Shown here: piece after piece, positions 9,622 through 19,123 of the stretch
How the letters are laid out: every line of letters begins with the position of its first letter
How positions within the stretch are numbered: position 1 is the stretch's first letter
Assembly (NCBI RefSeq): GCF_000812025.2
Contig: NZ_JWJE02000012.1
Coordinates: 28,494 to 92,493, forward strand
Reading direction: 5' to 3'
Length of the DNA stretch: 64,000 bases
Origin: Bacillus thermotolerans
GTDB taxonomy: Bacteria; Bacillota; Bacilli; Bacillales; Domibacillaceae
Notes under the pieces: generated by a model
Database searches by the model: none
What the model was told of the DNA's origin: nothing
What the model saw: only the letters and a program-made list of their open reading frames with translations
Translations under genes and position numbers: made by a program

Positions 9622-10071
9622 TTAAAGCATTTCTAAAAAGCGGTCTGAAACGATCGTTGTATGCTCCGGTGCCCGGCAAATAATCAGGCAGGTATCATCC
9701 CCGCAAATCGTTCCCATGATCTCCTCCCAGTCCAGATTATCAATTAAGGCGCCGACTGCTTGGGCGTTTCCCGGGAGTGTCTTCATAACAACGAAATGAC
9801 CGGCAGCATCAATGCTGACGAACGCATCCATGAGGGAACGTTTCAGCTTTTGAAGCGGATTAAACCGCTGGTCGGCCGGTAAACTGTATTTATAACGTCC
9901 ATCTAAAAGAGGAACCTTTACTAAATGAAGCTCTTTAATGTCCCTTGATACAGTTGCTTGTGTGACATTGTAGCCTAGATTTTTCAGCCGTTCTACTAAT
10001 TCATCCTGTGTCTCTATCTCATTGTTTGTAATAATTTCTCTAATTTTAATATGGCGTTGGCCTTTATTCAT
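9622..10071 (-). CDS. argR: Arginine repressor ArgR/AhrC
   Basis: Hexameric arginine-responsive regulator that represses biosynthetic and activates catabolic arginine genes. 149 residues, the same as B. subtilis AhrC. The winged-helix N-terminus contains the DNA-contact segment [17 protein letters not shown], and the C-terminal oligomerisation and arginine-binding domain contains [14 protein letters not shown]. The ATG at 10071 is preferred over an in-frame GTG at 10080, which is part of the GAGGTG ribosome site. First gene of an argR-recN unit. Confidence 0.96.
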   Translation of the reverse strand: MNKGQRHIKIREIITNNEIETQDELVERLKNLGYNVTQATVSRDIKELHLVKVPLLDGRYKYSLPADQRFNPLQKLKRSLMDAFVSIDAAGHFVVMKTLPGNAQAVGALIDNLDWEEIMGTICGDDTCLIICRAPEHTTIVSDRFLEML

Positions 10072-10236
10072 GTTTTTCACCTCATAAAACGTATAAATAT
10101 ACCTTCTTATACATTAGTTTATCTTATTTATTTCCTTATGTATAGGAAAGTAGAACAAACTAATAAAAAACTCGTCTGTTGCATACTCATCAGTTTAAGA
10201 TGAAGAAGGCGGCCGCATTTCGTGAATAATAAACAA

Positions 10237-10264
10237 AAGACCAAATCGCATATGATTTGGTCTT
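10237..10264 (-). terminator. Terminator after the tlyA-type gene
   Basis: Stem AAGACCAAATC (10237-10247) with GATTTGGTCTT (10254-10264), then TTGTTTATT on the minus strand. Confidence 0.75.
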
Positions 10265-10333
10265 CAAATGAATTACTTTTCGCTGTCTCTTCGGAAGGCA
10301 ATCTCATTTCCTAGAGCCGATTTCATGTATTGG

Positions 10334-11179
10334 TTAGTTATTGGGCTTTTTGGATTGTTTTAACTCTGCATGGGCTGACTGGACAACCTCTTCCACAGTA
10401 GTGTGAAGATAATTCTCTCCTTGTTCATCATGGTCAGCCGGAGAAACTAAATGAATTAAAAACTCAATATTTCCATCTCCGCCTGTAATTGGCGAAAATG
10501 ATAAATTTCTCACATCGTATCCTAGGCTAAGAGAGAGGTGTATGATCTTTTCAATGACTTCTTTATGAATAGCCGGATCTCTAATAATCCCTTTCTTTCC
10601 GACCTGCTCCTTTCCAGCTTCAAATTGCGGCTTGATCAAGGCCACTACATCGCTGTTGGGTATAAGCAGCGTTTTCAGTACAGGAAGGATAAGAGATAAG
10701 GAAATAAACGATACATCAATCGTTGCGAACGCCGGAAGGCCTTCTGTTAAGTCCTCGGGTTTCACATAGCGGAAGTTCGTCCGTTCCATGACAATCACAC
10801 GTTCATCCTTACGCAGTTTCCACGCCAGCTGGTTATAGCCGACGTCAACAGCATAGGAACGCTCAGCACCATTTTGGAGGGCGCAGTCGGTGAACCCTCC
10901 AGTAGAGGAGCCGATATCAATCATGATTTTACCTTTTACTTCCAAATCAAAGGTATTTAGTGCCTTTTCCAGCTTAAGGCCTCCACGGCTTACATAAGGC
11001 ATAACCTTGCCCTTGACCTGGAGTGGAGCGTCGGCTGGAACCTTTTCTCCTGGTTTATCCAGACGCTCTTCATTCGAATAGACAAGCCCTGCCATAATCG
11101 CACGCTTTGCCTTTTCCCTTGTCTCGATCAGTCCTCTCTCTACGAGCAGGACATCCACACGTTCTTTCTTCGCCTTCAT
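10334..11179 (-). CDS. yqxC: TlyA family rRNA (cytidine-2'-O)-methyltransferase
   Basis: 281 residues: an N-terminal S4 RNA-binding domain (about 1-65; RVDVLLVERGLIETREKAKRAI) and an FtsJ-like SAM-dependent methyltransferase domain with the SAM loop DIGSSTGGFTDCAL near residue 90. Family members methylate ribosomal RNA; some were first described as haemolysins, which is doubtful. The ATG follows AAGGGCG. It starts three bases after dxs ends, so the two are co-transcribed, as in B. subtilis. Confidence 0.9.
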   Translation of the reverse strand: MKAKKERVDVLLVERGLIETREKAKRAIMAGLVYSNEERLDKPGEKVPADAPLQVKGKVMPYVSRGGLKLEKALNTFDLEVKGKIMIDIGSSTGGFTDCALQNGAERSYAVDVGYNQLAWKLRKDERVIVMERTNFRYVKPEDLTEGLPAFATIDVSFISLSLILPVLKTLLIPNSDVVALIKPQFEAGKEQVGKKGIIRDPAIHKEVIEKIIHLSLSLGYDVRNLSFSPITGGDGNIEFLIHLVSPADHDEQGENYLHTTVEEVVQSAHAELKQSKKPNN

Positions 11180-11181
11180 AC

Positions 11182-13074
11182 TTACGCCCTTTTCTGTTTT
11201 TTTGGTGTCATAGCAAGCAGCTTACGTAAAGCCGCTTCCTCTGTTAAATCAATTTCTTCCAGCAGCGCATTTACACTACCGTGCTCAATAAAGCGGTCGG
11301 GAATTCCCATTCGTTCAATGACTTGATTCGTCATTCCCTGGTCGTTGGCAAATTCCAGTACTGCACTGCCAAAGCCTCCTTGAAGAACAGCTTCTTCAAT
11401 TGTCAAAATCGGCATATTCTCATTAAACAGCTGCATCAGCATATTCTCATCGAGCGGTTTAATGAAACGGGCATTGATCACTTTCACGGATACCCCTTGA
11501 TTCTTTGCACGTTCAGCAGCTTCCAGGGCTAGCGGAATCGTTGTGCCGAAGGTTAAAATCGCTGCATCTGTTCCATCCCGAAGAACCTCCCAGCTGCCGA
11601 TTGGAATTTGCTTCAGCTCGTCATCCATCTTTACGCCGATTCCGTTTCCTCTTGGGAAACGCATAGCAATAGGGCCGTCATTGTAATTGACCGCTGTATT
11701 GACCATGTGCTGGCCTTCATTTTCATCCTTAGGCATCATTAATACCATATTAGGCAGGTGACGCAAGAAGGCAATATCAAATACTCCCTGATGGGTTTCT
11801 CCATCCGCACCTACCAGCCCGGCCCGGTCAATGCCGATAAATACATTCAAGTTCGGCCGGCAAATATCATGTACCACCTGGTCATAGGCTCTTTGAAGGA
11901 AGGTTGAATAAATAGCCAAAAACGGCTTCATCCCTTGCGTAGCAAGCCCTGCCGCTACAGTAGCTGCATGCTGCTCCGCAATTCCGACGTCAAACATTCG
12001 ATCAGGAAATTCTTCTGCAAAGCCAAGGAGCTTGGATCCGACCGGCATTGCTGGCGTAATAGCCACAATCCGTTCGTCTGTACGTGCAAGCTTTCTTACC
12101 GTTTCGCTCACTAAAGAGCTCCATGCTGGCGGCTGGCCAACCGGCTTAATCAAATCGCCTGTATCGATCTTGTATGGCCCTGTTCCATGCCATGTTCCTT
12201 GTTTATCTAACTCGGCTGGACCATAGCCCTTTCCTTTCTTCGTAATGACATGGAGAAGTACCGGTCCCTCTGTTTTCTTGGCATATTGCATATTTTCAAT
12301 TAAGTCTTCGTAATTATGACCGTCAATCGGGCCAAGATAAGTAAAGCCCAGCTCTTCAAAGAACATGCCTGAAACAAATAAATATTTTAGGCTGTCCTTT
12401 AAGCGCTCTGCCGTCTGCGCCATTTTGCCGCCCACGGCCGGGATTTTCTTTAACAGCCCTTCCAGCTCGTCCTTTGCCTTATTATATTTTCCATCTGTCC
12501 GGAGACGGCCAAGTACGTTGTGAAGGGCTCCCACGTTAGGAGCAATGGACATTTCATTATCATTCAGCACCACCATCATATCTTTCTGTTCGTGACCAAT
12601 ATGGTTTAGTGCCTCAAGTGCCATACCGCCTGTAAGGGCTCCATCACCGATAACAGGAATAATATGTGACCTTTCTTTCTTTAAGTCTCTCGCAATAGCC
12701 ATTCCCATCGCTGCAGATAACGAAGTGGAGCTATGGCCGGTTTCCCACACATCGTGCTTGCTTTCTGACATTTTAGGGAAGCCGCATAGCCCTTTATATT
12801 GACGAAGGGTATCGAATGCACCTGCTCTTCCAGTAAGGATTTTGTGTACATAAGACTGATGACCAACATCCCATAATATCTTGTCTTGAGGACTAGTAAA
12901 GCAATAATGCAGCGCAACTGTAAGCTCTACTACTCCCAGGTTCGGACCGATATGTCCGCCTGTCCTGGATAAGTTTTCAATGAGAAATTGTCGAATTTCT
13001 GCACTTAGCTCATTTAATTCCTCGATGGTCATATTTTTTAAAAAAGCAGGGTTTTCAATGGATAATAGATCCAA
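11182..13074 (-). CDS. dxs: 1-Deoxy-D-xylulose-5-phosphate synthase
   Basis: Thiamine-diphosphate enzyme joining pyruvate and glyceraldehyde-3-phosphate, the entry step of the non-mevalonate isoprenoid pathway. About 630 residues. Landmarks: [14 protein letters not shown], the thiamine-binding [15 protein letters not shown] and [12 protein letters not shown], and the transketolase C-terminal part with [15 protein letters not shown] and [11 protein letters not shown]. Relatives begin at the residues DLLSI, so TTG at 13074 is preferred; GTG at 13083 is the alternative and neither has a strong ribosome site. It has its own promoter and forms a unit with the methyltransferase gene. Confidence 0.96.
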   Translation of the reverse strand: MDLLSIENPAFLKNMTIEELNELSAEIRQFLIENLSRTGGHIGPNLGVVELTVALHYCFTSPQDKILWDVGHQSYVHKILTGRAGAFDTLRQYKGLCGFPKMSESKHDVWETGHSSTSLSAAMGMAIARDLKKERSHIIPVIGDGALTGGMALEALNHIGHEQKDMMVVLNDNEMSIAPNVGALHNVLGRLRTDGKYNKAKDELEGLLKKIPAVGGKMAQTAERLKDSLKYLFVSGMFFEELGFTYLGPIDGHNYEDLIENMQYAKKTEGPVLLHVITKKGKGYGPAELDKQGTWHGTGPYKIDTGDLIKPVGQPPAWSSLVSETVRKLARTDERIVAITPAMPVGSKLLGFAEEFPDRMFDVGIAEQHAATVAAGLATQGMKPFLAIYSTFLQRAYDQVVHDICRPNLNVFIGIDRAGLVGADGETHQGVFDIAFLRHLPNMVLMMPKDENEGQHMVNTAVNYNDGPIAMRFPRGNGIGVKMDDELKQIPIGSWEVLRDGTDAAILTFGTTIPLALEAAERAKNQGVSVKVINARFIKPLDENMLMQLFNENMPILTIEEAVLQGGFGSAVLEFANDQGMTNQVIERMGIPDRFIEHGSVNALLEEIDLTEEAALRKLLAMTPKKQKRA

Positions 13075-13119
13075 CAGGATCACTCGCTTTCATAACTGTA
13101 TCATTTCTTACTTTTCTTT

Positions 13120-13147
13120 ATTATAACGCGGTCGTCTCGTTCTACAA
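13120..13147 (-). promoter_or_regulatory. Sigma-A promoter for dxs
   Basis: TTGTAG (13147-13142) and a perfect TATAAT (13125-13120) with a 16-base spacer, about 45 bases before dxs and downstream of a terminator. Confidence 0.6.
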
Positions 13148-13201
13148 CTTATTCTTATATGGATAGGAAACCTTTCTCTTCCTTCCTGAAAGAATACTTT
13201 G

Positions 13202-13236
13202 AAAAAACAGCCGCTAACACGCAGGGTGGTAACGGC
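13202..13236 (-). terminator. Terminator between ispA and dxs
   Basis: Imperfect stem pairing GCCGTTA with TAGCGGC plus inner pairs, followed on the minus strand by TGTTTTTTC. It ends the xseA-xseB-ispA unit. Confidence 0.6.
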
Positions 13237-13307
13237 AAGCAGTTAAACAAACATAGTGGTGTTATTATATCATATGTAACAAAACACAACAATTTTAGTC
13301 AATTTTC

Positions 13308-14192
13308 TTAACGATCACGCGTAACAATTAATTCAACGAGTGCACTCAAAAGGGCCGGATCCGCCTTCGTGTATTGAAGGGCTGTCAGCGCCGCATCAGC
13401 GTGCTTATTGAGAGCTTCTTTTGCTCCCTCCATCGTCAGTAAAGCTGGATAAGTGCTTTTCTCCTTGGCTGTGTCACTGCCAATTCTCTTGCCAATCTTT
13501 TCTTCCGATCCTTCGACATCTAAAATATCATCCTGAATTTGAAAAGCGATGCCTACATGGAAAGCATAATTCTTAAAGTGAGCAAGCTGCTCCTCATTTG
13601 CCCCTGCAAGCAATGCTCCTGCCATGACGCCGTACGTCAGCAGACGGCCTGTCTTATTTTTATGAATGTATTCAAGCTCCTCAAGAGTAAGCTCTTTTCC
13701 TTCACCCTCCATATCCGACATTTGGCCGCCGACCATACCTTCAGGTCCCGCTGCTTGTGCCAGCCACTCGACGAGGGTCACCTTTTGCTCGCTTGAATAA
13801 TGCGGGGATTGAACAATCACTTGAAACGCATATGTAAGCAAAGCATCTCCTGCCAGAATAGCTGCAGCTTCGCCAAACACTTTATGGTTCGTCGGCTGTC
13901 CTCTCCTTAAATCATCATCATCCATGCTTGGCAAATCATCATGGATCAGCGAGTAAGTATGGATCATCTCAAGTGCAGCCGCCGCTTCTAGTCCAAGCTT
14001 CGGGTCCTTCCCTAAGGAAGCCAGGGCAGCAAACAGCAGAACGGGCCGTATGCGCTTTCCTCCGGCTTGCAATGAATAATTCATCGACTTCTTCAATGTT
14101 TCCGGTGCATCCAGTCTTTCAATGACTGCTGACAGCTCACTCTCCAGCACCTCTTTGTATTCTTTCATGAAAATAGATAATTCTTCTGCCAT
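13308..14192 (-). CDS. ispA: Farnesyl diphosphate synthase (geranyltranstransferase)
   Basis: Condenses dimethylallyl and isopentenyl diphosphates to farnesyl diphosphate, precursor of the undecaprenyl carrier and quinone side chains. 294 residues of all-helical prenyltransferase fold. Both aspartate-rich motifs are present: HDDLPSMDDDDLRRG (about 85-100) and QDDILDVEG (about 222-230). The GGKRIRP substrate-binding segment is near residue 43. It starts two bases after xseB ends, so it belongs to the xseA-xseB-ispA unit. The last residues are VTRDR. Confidence 0.95.
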   Translation of the reverse strand: MAEELSIFMKEYKEVLESELSAVIERLDAPETLKKSMNYSLQAGGKRIRPVLLFAALASLGKDPKLGLEAAAALEMIHTYSLIHDDLPSMDDDDLRRGQPTNHKVFGEAAAILAGDALLTYAFQVIVQSPHYSSEQKVTLVEWLAQAAGPEGMVGGQMSDMEGEGKELTLEELEYIHKNKTGRLLTYGVMAGALLAGANEEQLAHFKNYAFHVGIAFQIQDDILDVEGSEEKIGKRIGSDTAKEKSTYPALLTMEGAKEALNKHADAALTALQYTKADPALLSALVELIVTRDR

Positions 14193-14194
14193 CT

Positions 14195-14422
14195 TTACTC
14201 CTCCTCGTCCAATTCGAAATCTTTCTCCCCATCTCCAGTCATCAGCTTCGCCAGCTGGCCTTCTGCGTGACTCAGCTTTTCATGACAAAAGGCAGACAGC
14301 TCCATGCCTTTCTGGTAAAAGCTCAACGCCTCTTCCAGCGGCACATCTCCTTCCTCGAGCTTCACAATAATGGATTCCAGCTTTTCCATCGCTTCTTCAA
14401 ATGTCAGTTCTTTATTCTCCAT
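14195..14422 (-). CDS. xseB: Exodeoxyribonuclease VII small subunit
   Basis: 75 residues, the usual size. Typical helical sequence LTFEEAMEKLESIIVKLEEG and LEEALSFYQKGMEL. It binds XseA to form the single-strand DNA exonuclease VII used in repair. It overlaps the end of xseA by 11 bases, indicating translational coupling, and is followed after two bases by ispA. The acidic tail (ELDEEE) is ordinary for the family. Confidence 0.95.
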   Translation of the reverse strand: MENKELTFEEAMEKLESIIVKLEEGDVPLEEALSFYQKGMELSAFCHEKLSHAEGQLAKLMTGDGEKDFELDEEE

Positions 14423-15767
14423 TCTCTTTCACCTCTATCGATTCAATCTGGCAAATCAGCTTGCCGTCCGCCACTTGGACTCCAAGGCGCTCTCCCTCTT
14501 GTACGTTTTGAATTGATTTAATCAGTTTTTCCTCTTCATTATAAACGAGGCTGTAGCCGCGCTCCATAATCTTCAACGGACTAAGCGCATGCAGCATAGA
14601 AAGCTGCCGGCGAAATGTCTCTTGTTTGCTTTTAAGCAGCCGCTGCATCTCACGCGCCAAATCTGTTTCCAAGCGTTCTGCCTGCATTCTCGCTTCGCTT
14701 ACTTTTTTGGCAGGATGGCTGCGCTGCAGGCGGTTCGTTAAATCCTTGAGCCTCATAGATGTATTGGCTGCGTACGCGGATTGCTCCTTGGCCAGCCTGT
14801 CTGTTAAGCGATCTAGACGCTCTGCCTGCTGCCTATACAATGACTGTGGATTCCGCATAATGTAGGAGTTTCTTGCAGACTCATAGCGACTGCGTTCTCG
14901 CCTCACTTTCTCGGCAACCGCACGGGTGATTCTCGCTTTTCTATCCGCTACTCTCTGCAGCACTTCCTCTAAATGAGGAACCGCAATTTCGGCTCCTGCA
15001 GTCGGTGTCGGTGCCCGACGATCGGCAGCAAAATCGGCAATCGTTATGTCTGTCTCATGACCGACCGCTGAAATGACCGGAATAGCAGAAGAACGGATAG
15101 CCCTAGCCACTGCTTCTTCATTAAATGCCCATAACTCCTCAATGGAGCCGCCTCCACGCCCAACAATAAGGACATCTGCCCGCCTGTCTTTATTAGCCTG
15201 TTCCACTGCAGCTACAATAGACGGTGCAGCTCCTTCACCTTGAACAAGCGCCGGGTAAATGAGAAGCTCCGCCACCGGATAGCGTCGCTTGATGGTCGTA
15301 ATAATATCCCTGACCGCAGCGCCTGTTGGTGATGTAACCACCCCGACTGTTTTCGGATAAATCGGAAGCGGGCGTTTGTTGTCCGGATCAAATAACCCTT
15401 CCTTCTCCAACTTCTTCTTCAATTGTTCAAACGCTAAGTACAAGCTGCCAATTCCATCCGGCTGCATAGATTTCACGTATATTTGATATTGTCCCCCCGC
15501 CTCATAAACAGTCACATCACCGGAAACAAGCACTTGCATGCCATTTTCGGGGACAAACTTCAGGGAACGATTAGCCGAAGAAAACATAACAGCCAATACG
15601 CGGGCTTTCTCGTCCTTCAGTGTAAAGTACATATGGCCGCTGGAATGCCTTTTAAAGTTTGAAATTTCTCCCTTAACCAGCACATTCGTTAAATGGGGAT
15701 CCGCATCAAACTTTCTTTTTATATATTTTGTCAATGCTTTTACAGTTAAATAACGATCTATTTCCAT
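14412..15767 (-). CDS. xseA: Exodeoxyribonuclease VII large subunit
   Basis: 451 residues. An N-terminal OB-fold (about 1-100; VLVKGEISNFKRHSSGHMYFTLKD) binds DNA. The catalytic domain carries VVTSPTGAAVRDI, GRGGGSIEELWAFN and HETDITIADFAADRRAPTPTAAE-like segments (about 135-250), followed by a long coiled coil (about 260-390). First gene of xseA-xseB-ispA. The upstream hairpin that ends folD contains an extended -10 sequence that may be this operon's promoter. Confidence 0.95.
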   Translation of the reverse strand: MEIDRYLTVKALTKYIKRKFDADPHLTNVLVKGEISNFKRHSSGHMYFTLKDEKARVLAVMFSSANRSLKFVPENGMQVLVSGDVTVYEAGGQYQIYVKSMQPDGIGSLYLAFEQLKKKLEKEGLFDPDNKRPLPIYPKTVGVVTSPTGAAVRDIITTIKRRYPVAELLIYPALVQGEGAAPSIVAAVEQANKDRRADVLIVGRGGGSIEELWAFNEEAVARAIRSSAIPVISAVGHETDITIADFAADRRAPTPTAGAEIAVPHLEEVLQRVADRKARITRAVAEKVRRERSRYESARNSYIMRNPQSLYRQQAERLDRLTDRLAKEQSAYAANTSMRLKDLTNRLQRSHPAKKVSEARMQAERLETDLAREMQRLLKSKQETFRRQLSMLHALSPLKIMERGYSLVYNEEEKLIKSIQNVQEGERLGVQVADGKLICQIESIEVKENGE

Positions 15768-15798
15768 ATTAATTCCACCTTTTTTGCTAAAGCTAAAA

Positions 15799-15835
15799 AA
15801 GCTGCCTCCCTATTATAACATTTGGGAGGCAGCTT
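15799..15835 (-). terminator. Terminator after folD, with an extended -10 in its loop
   Basis: A perfect 12-base stem AAGCTGCCTCCC (15799-15810) / GGGAGGCAGCTT (15824-15835), then a T-run on the minus strand. The loop reads TGTTATAAT on the minus strand (15820-15812), an extended -10 placed about 45 bases before xseA. Confidence 0.75.
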
Positions 15836-15863
15836 CGCCTTCAGCAAGAAAGCAATTTAAACA

Positions 15864-16715
15864 TTAGCGGATCTTCTGTTTTGCTGACTGAACAGTATTA
15901 TAGAGCAGCATCGTAATCGTCATTGGTCCTACTCCCCCTGGAACAGGCGTAATGGCACTTGCTGTCTCCTTGGCGCTTTCAAAATCTACATCTCCACATA
16001 GCTTCCCATTCTCGTCACGGTTCATGCCGACATCAACAATGACAGCTCCCGGCTTGAAATCCTCTTTCTTCAGAAACTTGGCGCGGCCGACAGCGGCAAT
16101 GACTACGTCCGCCTGCTTTGTGTAGTCAGAAAGATTCTCTGTTCTGGAGTGGCAAACTGTTACAGTCGCGTGCGCCTGTAGAGATAACAGTGCGGCCGGC
16201 TTGCCAACAATGTTGCTGCGTCCTACAACGACTACATGCTTGCCCTCTAAAGAAATGTCCTCATGCTCCAGCATTTTAATAATGCCGTATGGTGTACATG
16301 AATAAAATGCTTCTTTTCCAATCACCATTTTGCCGACGTTCACAGGATGAAAGCCGTCTACGTCCTTTTCCGGCACGATAGCATCGATCACTTTCTCCTC
16401 GGATAAATGGGCAGGGAGCGGCAGCTGTACAAGAATTCCGTGAATATGCTCCGCTTGATTTAACTCTTCAATTTTCTTCAAAAGCTCTTCCTCTGTTAAA
16501 TCCGCCGGGTAACGGTACACTTCGGAGTGAATGCCAACTTGCTCACACGCCTTTTCTTTATTGCGAACATATGTATGAGAGGCTTGATCATCCCCGACTA
16601 GTACAACTGCCAGTCCGGGAGTCACTCCTTTATCGCTTAATGCTGTAATTTCTTCTTTTAAGCCCGTGCGGATATCTGCCGCAATGGCCTTGCCGTCAAT
16701 AATAGCTGCTGTCAT
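15864..16715 (-). CDS. folD: Methylenetetrahydrofolate dehydrogenase / methenyltetrahydrofolate cyclohydrolase
   Basis: Bifunctional one-carbon enzyme interconverting 5,10-methylene-, 5,10-methenyl- and 10-formyl-tetrahydrofolate. 283 residues, as in B. subtilis. Motifs: VGDDQASHTYVRNKEKACE with the active-site lysine (about 35-56), ILVQLPLPAHL, PEKDVDGFHPVN, and the NADP-binding VVVGRSNIVGKPAA. It ends with ITPVPGGVGPMTITML. The ATG at 16715 follows GGAAGGAGA; an upstream in-frame start would add ten unrelated residues. It lies behind nusB. It also supplies folate forms for the glycine cleavage system encoded elsewhere in this window. Confidence 0.96.
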   Translation of the reverse strand: MTAAIIDGKAIAADIRTGLKEEITALSDKGVTPGLAVVLVGDDQASHTYVRNKEKACEQVGIHSEVYRYPADLTEEELLKKIEELNQAEHIHGILVQLPLPAHLSEEKVIDAIVPEKDVDGFHPVNVGKMVIGKEAFYSCTPYGIIKMLEHEDISLEGKHVVVVGRSNIVGKPAALLSLQAHATVTVCHSRTENLSDYTKQADVVIAAVGRAKFLKKEDFKPGAVIVDVGMNRDENGKLCGDVDFESAKETASAITPVPGGVGPMTITMLLYNTVQSAKQKIR

Positions 16716-16745
16716 GTCCGTTCTCCTTCCATGCTTTTCACACAT

Positions 16746-17132
16746 TTACATATTGTCTTTAATTCTTGATAATACGCCGTTGATAAACTTGCTTGACTTA
16801 TCATCGCTAAATTGCTTAGCTAGCTCAACAGCTTCGTTGATCGCTACTTTGTCAGGCACATCTTCCATGTACTTTAATTCAAATACAGCCAGCCGCAAAA
16901 TATTCCGATCCACTTTAGCTAAACGATCAAAGGACCATCTTTCTAGATTTTCTTTGATGAGGCCGTCGATTTCTTCTATATGCTGAGCTGTTCCTGTGAC
17001 ACTTGCTCTTACATACTCATTGTCCGGCAGGTCTTCTAATACGTTGGTAATTGCTTCTTCGGGACTAGCACCACTGACATCCATCTGGTAGAGTGCCTGG
17101 AGGCTCTTCTCACGTGCTGTGCGTCTTTTCAT
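16746..17132 (-). CDS. nusB: Transcription antitermination factor NusB
   Basis: 128 residues, all-helical RNA-binding partner of NusE (S10) in ribosomal RNA antitermination. Typical start MKRRTAREKSLQALYQMD and C-terminal VAINEAVELAKQFSDDKSSKFINGVL. The ATG at 17132 follows AAAGGAG at nine bases. It precedes folD by 30 bases and probably shares its transcript, which ends at the hairpin 15799-15835. Confidence 0.96.
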   Translation of the reverse strand: MKRRTAREKSLQALYQMDVSGASPEEAITNVLEDLPDNEYVRASVTGTAQHIEEIDGLIKENLERWSFDRLAKVDRNILRLAVFELKYMEDVPDKVAINEAVELAKQFSDDKSSKFINGVLSRIKDNM

Positions 17133-17284
17133 ATACTTAAGCTCCTTTAGCTTTTTCTGCATTATAAAAAGATAATAGCATATATTGCTAATACTTTTCA
17201 GCCCATTTTCGATATACTCTCTTTGACAAGCTGTTTTCAGTCCCCAGTTTTTCCTTCAGCCTGCTCAAACATTCATGACAGAAA

Positions 17285-17313
17285 AAAACCAAAGGACCCG
17301 GTCCTTTGGTTTT
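17285..17313 (-). terminator. Terminator after the Asp23-family gene
   Basis: A perfect 13-base stem, AAAACCAAAGGAC (17285-17297) with GTCCTTTGGTTTT (17301-17313), with T-rich flanks on the minus-strand side. Confidence 0.8.
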
Positions 17314-17317
17314 TCCC

Positions 17318-17740
17318 CTACGCTTCTGGAAGATACTCGCCTTCAGCACTTTTCGTATCGAACTGAATACCAACAACGTGGATATTCACTTCCTGCGCTT
17401 CTAATGCTGTCATATTCAACAGAGCTTGACGGATACTATCCTGGATTTTTTGAGCAACAGCCGGAATCGAAACACCGAAAGCAATTACACAATAGACATC
17501 CACTTTAATTCCTTCCTCCGTTAAATCGACGCGAACGCCTTTCCCATGATTCTTCTTACCAAGGCGTTCCACTACACCAGAAGCAAAGCTTCCTCGCATC
17601 TTTTCTACTCCATCCACTTCGGAAGCGGCAATACCAGCGATAACTTCGATAACCTCAGGGGCAATCTCGATTTTACCAAGCCCACTATCCACATCAGTCA
17701 TCTCTAATAGTTGGTTCACTGCTTGGCTCTCTTCTGCCAT
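17318..17740 (-). CDS. yqhY: Asp23/Gls24 family envelope stress protein (YqhY)
   Basis: 140 residues with the Asp23 core: GKIEIAPEVIEVIAGIAASEVDGV (about 20-43), KGVRVDLTEEGIKVDVYCVIAFGVSIP and VQKIQ-like pairing helices. No signal or membrane segment. Members occur next to accC-accB across Firmicutes and are thought to influence acetyl-CoA carboxylase activity or lipid metabolism; the mechanism is not visible here. It starts two bases after accC ends, so accB-accC-yqhY is one unit, terminated immediately downstream. Confidence 0.9.
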   Translation of the reverse strand: MAEESQAVNQLLEMTDVDSGLGKIEIAPEVIEVIAGIAASEVDGVEKMRGSFASGVVERLGKKNHGKGVRVDLTEEGIKVDVYCVIAFGVSIPAVAQKIQDSIRQALLNMTALEAQEVNIHVVGIQFDTKSAEGEYLPEA

Positions 17741-17742
17741 AG

Positions 17743-19107
17743 TTATCCCTCCGTTTCCATTATATTATACATTTCAAGAAACTTTGTGTTAAATTCACCG
17801 CTCACAAACTTTTCATTCTCGAGTAATCTCAAATGGAATGGAATGGTTGTATGAACCCCGTCACCTTCAATTACAAATTCACTGAGTGCTCTCTTCATAC
17901 GTGCGATCGCTTCCTCACGTGTAGCTCCGTACGTAATTAACTTGGCAACCATTGAATCGTAGAAAGGCGGAATCATATATCCTGGGTAAACTGCTGAATC
18001 TACCCGGACTCCAAGACCTCCAGGCGGCATATATGTATGAATTCTTCCCGGAGAAGGCATGAAGTTCTTAGATGGATTCTCAGCGTTAATCCGGCACTCA
18101 ATTGACCATCCATCAAACGTGACTTCATCTTGTGTGAGTGAAAGTTTTTCTCCGGAAGCTACACGGATTTGTTCTTTCACCAAGTCTACACCGGTCACCA
18201 TTTCTGTGACAGGATGTTCTACTTGAATTCGTGTATTCATCTCCATAAAGTAAAACTTCTTAGCATTATGGTCATAAATAAATTCTACCGTTCCTGCTCC
18301 TGTATAATTAACCGCTTGGGCTGCTTTTACAGCTGCTTGTCCCATTTCTTCCCGAATATTTGAATCCAAAGCCGGTGATGGTGTTTCTTCAAGCAGCTTC
18401 TGCATACGGCGCTGAATTGTACAGTCCCGTTCTCCCAAATGAATCACATTTCCATGAGTATCAGCAAGTACTTGGATTTCTACATGACGGAAATCTTCGA
18501 TAAACTTCTCTAAATATACACCTGGGTTTCCAAAGGCCGTAGCTGCTTCCTGCTGTGTCATGTTAATGCCTTTTTCCAGTTCTTCCGGCGTGCGGGCTAC
18601 ACGGATTCCCTTTCCGCCGCCCCCAGCTGTTGCTTTAATAATGACAGGATAGCCAATTTCTTCAGCTACTGAAAGTCCTTTCTCGATGGACGGAATAATT
18701 CCGTCTGATCCAGGAACGATCGGTACTCCTGCTTCTTCCATTGTGTCGCGCGCCACGTCTTTTGTACCCATTTGTGTAATCGCTTCTGGTGAAGGACCTA
18801 CAAAGGTAATGTTGCACTCCCGGCACAGCTCTGCAAAGTCTGCATTCTCTGCCAAGAAGCCGTAGCCTGGGTGGATAGCGTCTGAATTCGTTAGCTTAGC
18901 AACGCTGACGATATTGGTTAAGTTTAAATAGCTGTCTTTAGAAGATGTTGGCCCAATGCAATATGCTTCATCAGCAAGCTGTACATGAAGGGCTTCCTTA
19001 TCAGCTTCGGAATATACAGCTACTGTTTCAATATCAAGTTCTTTACATGCACGAATAATTCGTACAGCAATTTCACCGCGGTTAGCAATCAATAACTTTT
19101 TAATCAT
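17743..19107 (-). CDS. accC: Acetyl-CoA carboxylase, biotin carboxylase subunit
   Basis: ATP-dependent carboxylation of biotin on AccB, first step of malonyl-CoA synthesis. 454 residues: N-terminal [19 protein letters not shown], the ATP-grasp domain with the glycine-rich loop [15 protein letters not shown] (about 158-172), catalytic [16 protein letters not shown] (about 235) and [17 protein letters not shown] (about 290). All expected motifs are present. It lies 16 bases behind accB. Confidence 0.97.
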   Translation of the reverse strand: MIKKLLIANRGEIAVRIIRACKELDIETVAVYSEADKEALHVQLADEAYCIGPTSSKDSYLNLTNIVSVAKLTNSDAIHPGYGFLAENADFAELCRECNITFVGPSPEAITQMGTKDVARDTMEEAGVPIVPGSDGIIPSIEKGLSVAEEIGYPVIIKATAGGGGKGIRVARTPEELEKGINMTQQEAATAFGNPGVYLEKFIEDFRHVEIQVLADTHGNVIHLGERDCTIQRRMQKLLEETPSPALDSNIREEMGQAAVKAAQAVNYTGAGTVEFIYDHNAKKFYFMEMNTRIQVEHPVTEMVTGVDLVKEQIRVASGEKLSLTQDEVTFDGWSIECRINAENPSKNFMPSPGRIHTYMPPGGLGVRVDSAVYPGYMIPPFYDSMVAKLITYGATREEAIARMKRALSEFVIEGDGVHTTIPFHLRLLENEKFVSGEFNTKFLEMYNIMETEG

Positions 19108-19123
19108 TCCGATCTCTCCCTTA

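Noticed and set aside
10085..10105. GTATAAATATAC upstream of argR as a possible ARG operator
   Set aside because: It is a weak, AT-only near-palindrome and lacks the expected TGAAT or ATTCA core.
10273..10326. A 17-codon reading frame downstream of the tlyA-type gene
   Set aside because: No ribosome site, no conservation that I know of, and it lies between a stop codon and that gene's terminator.
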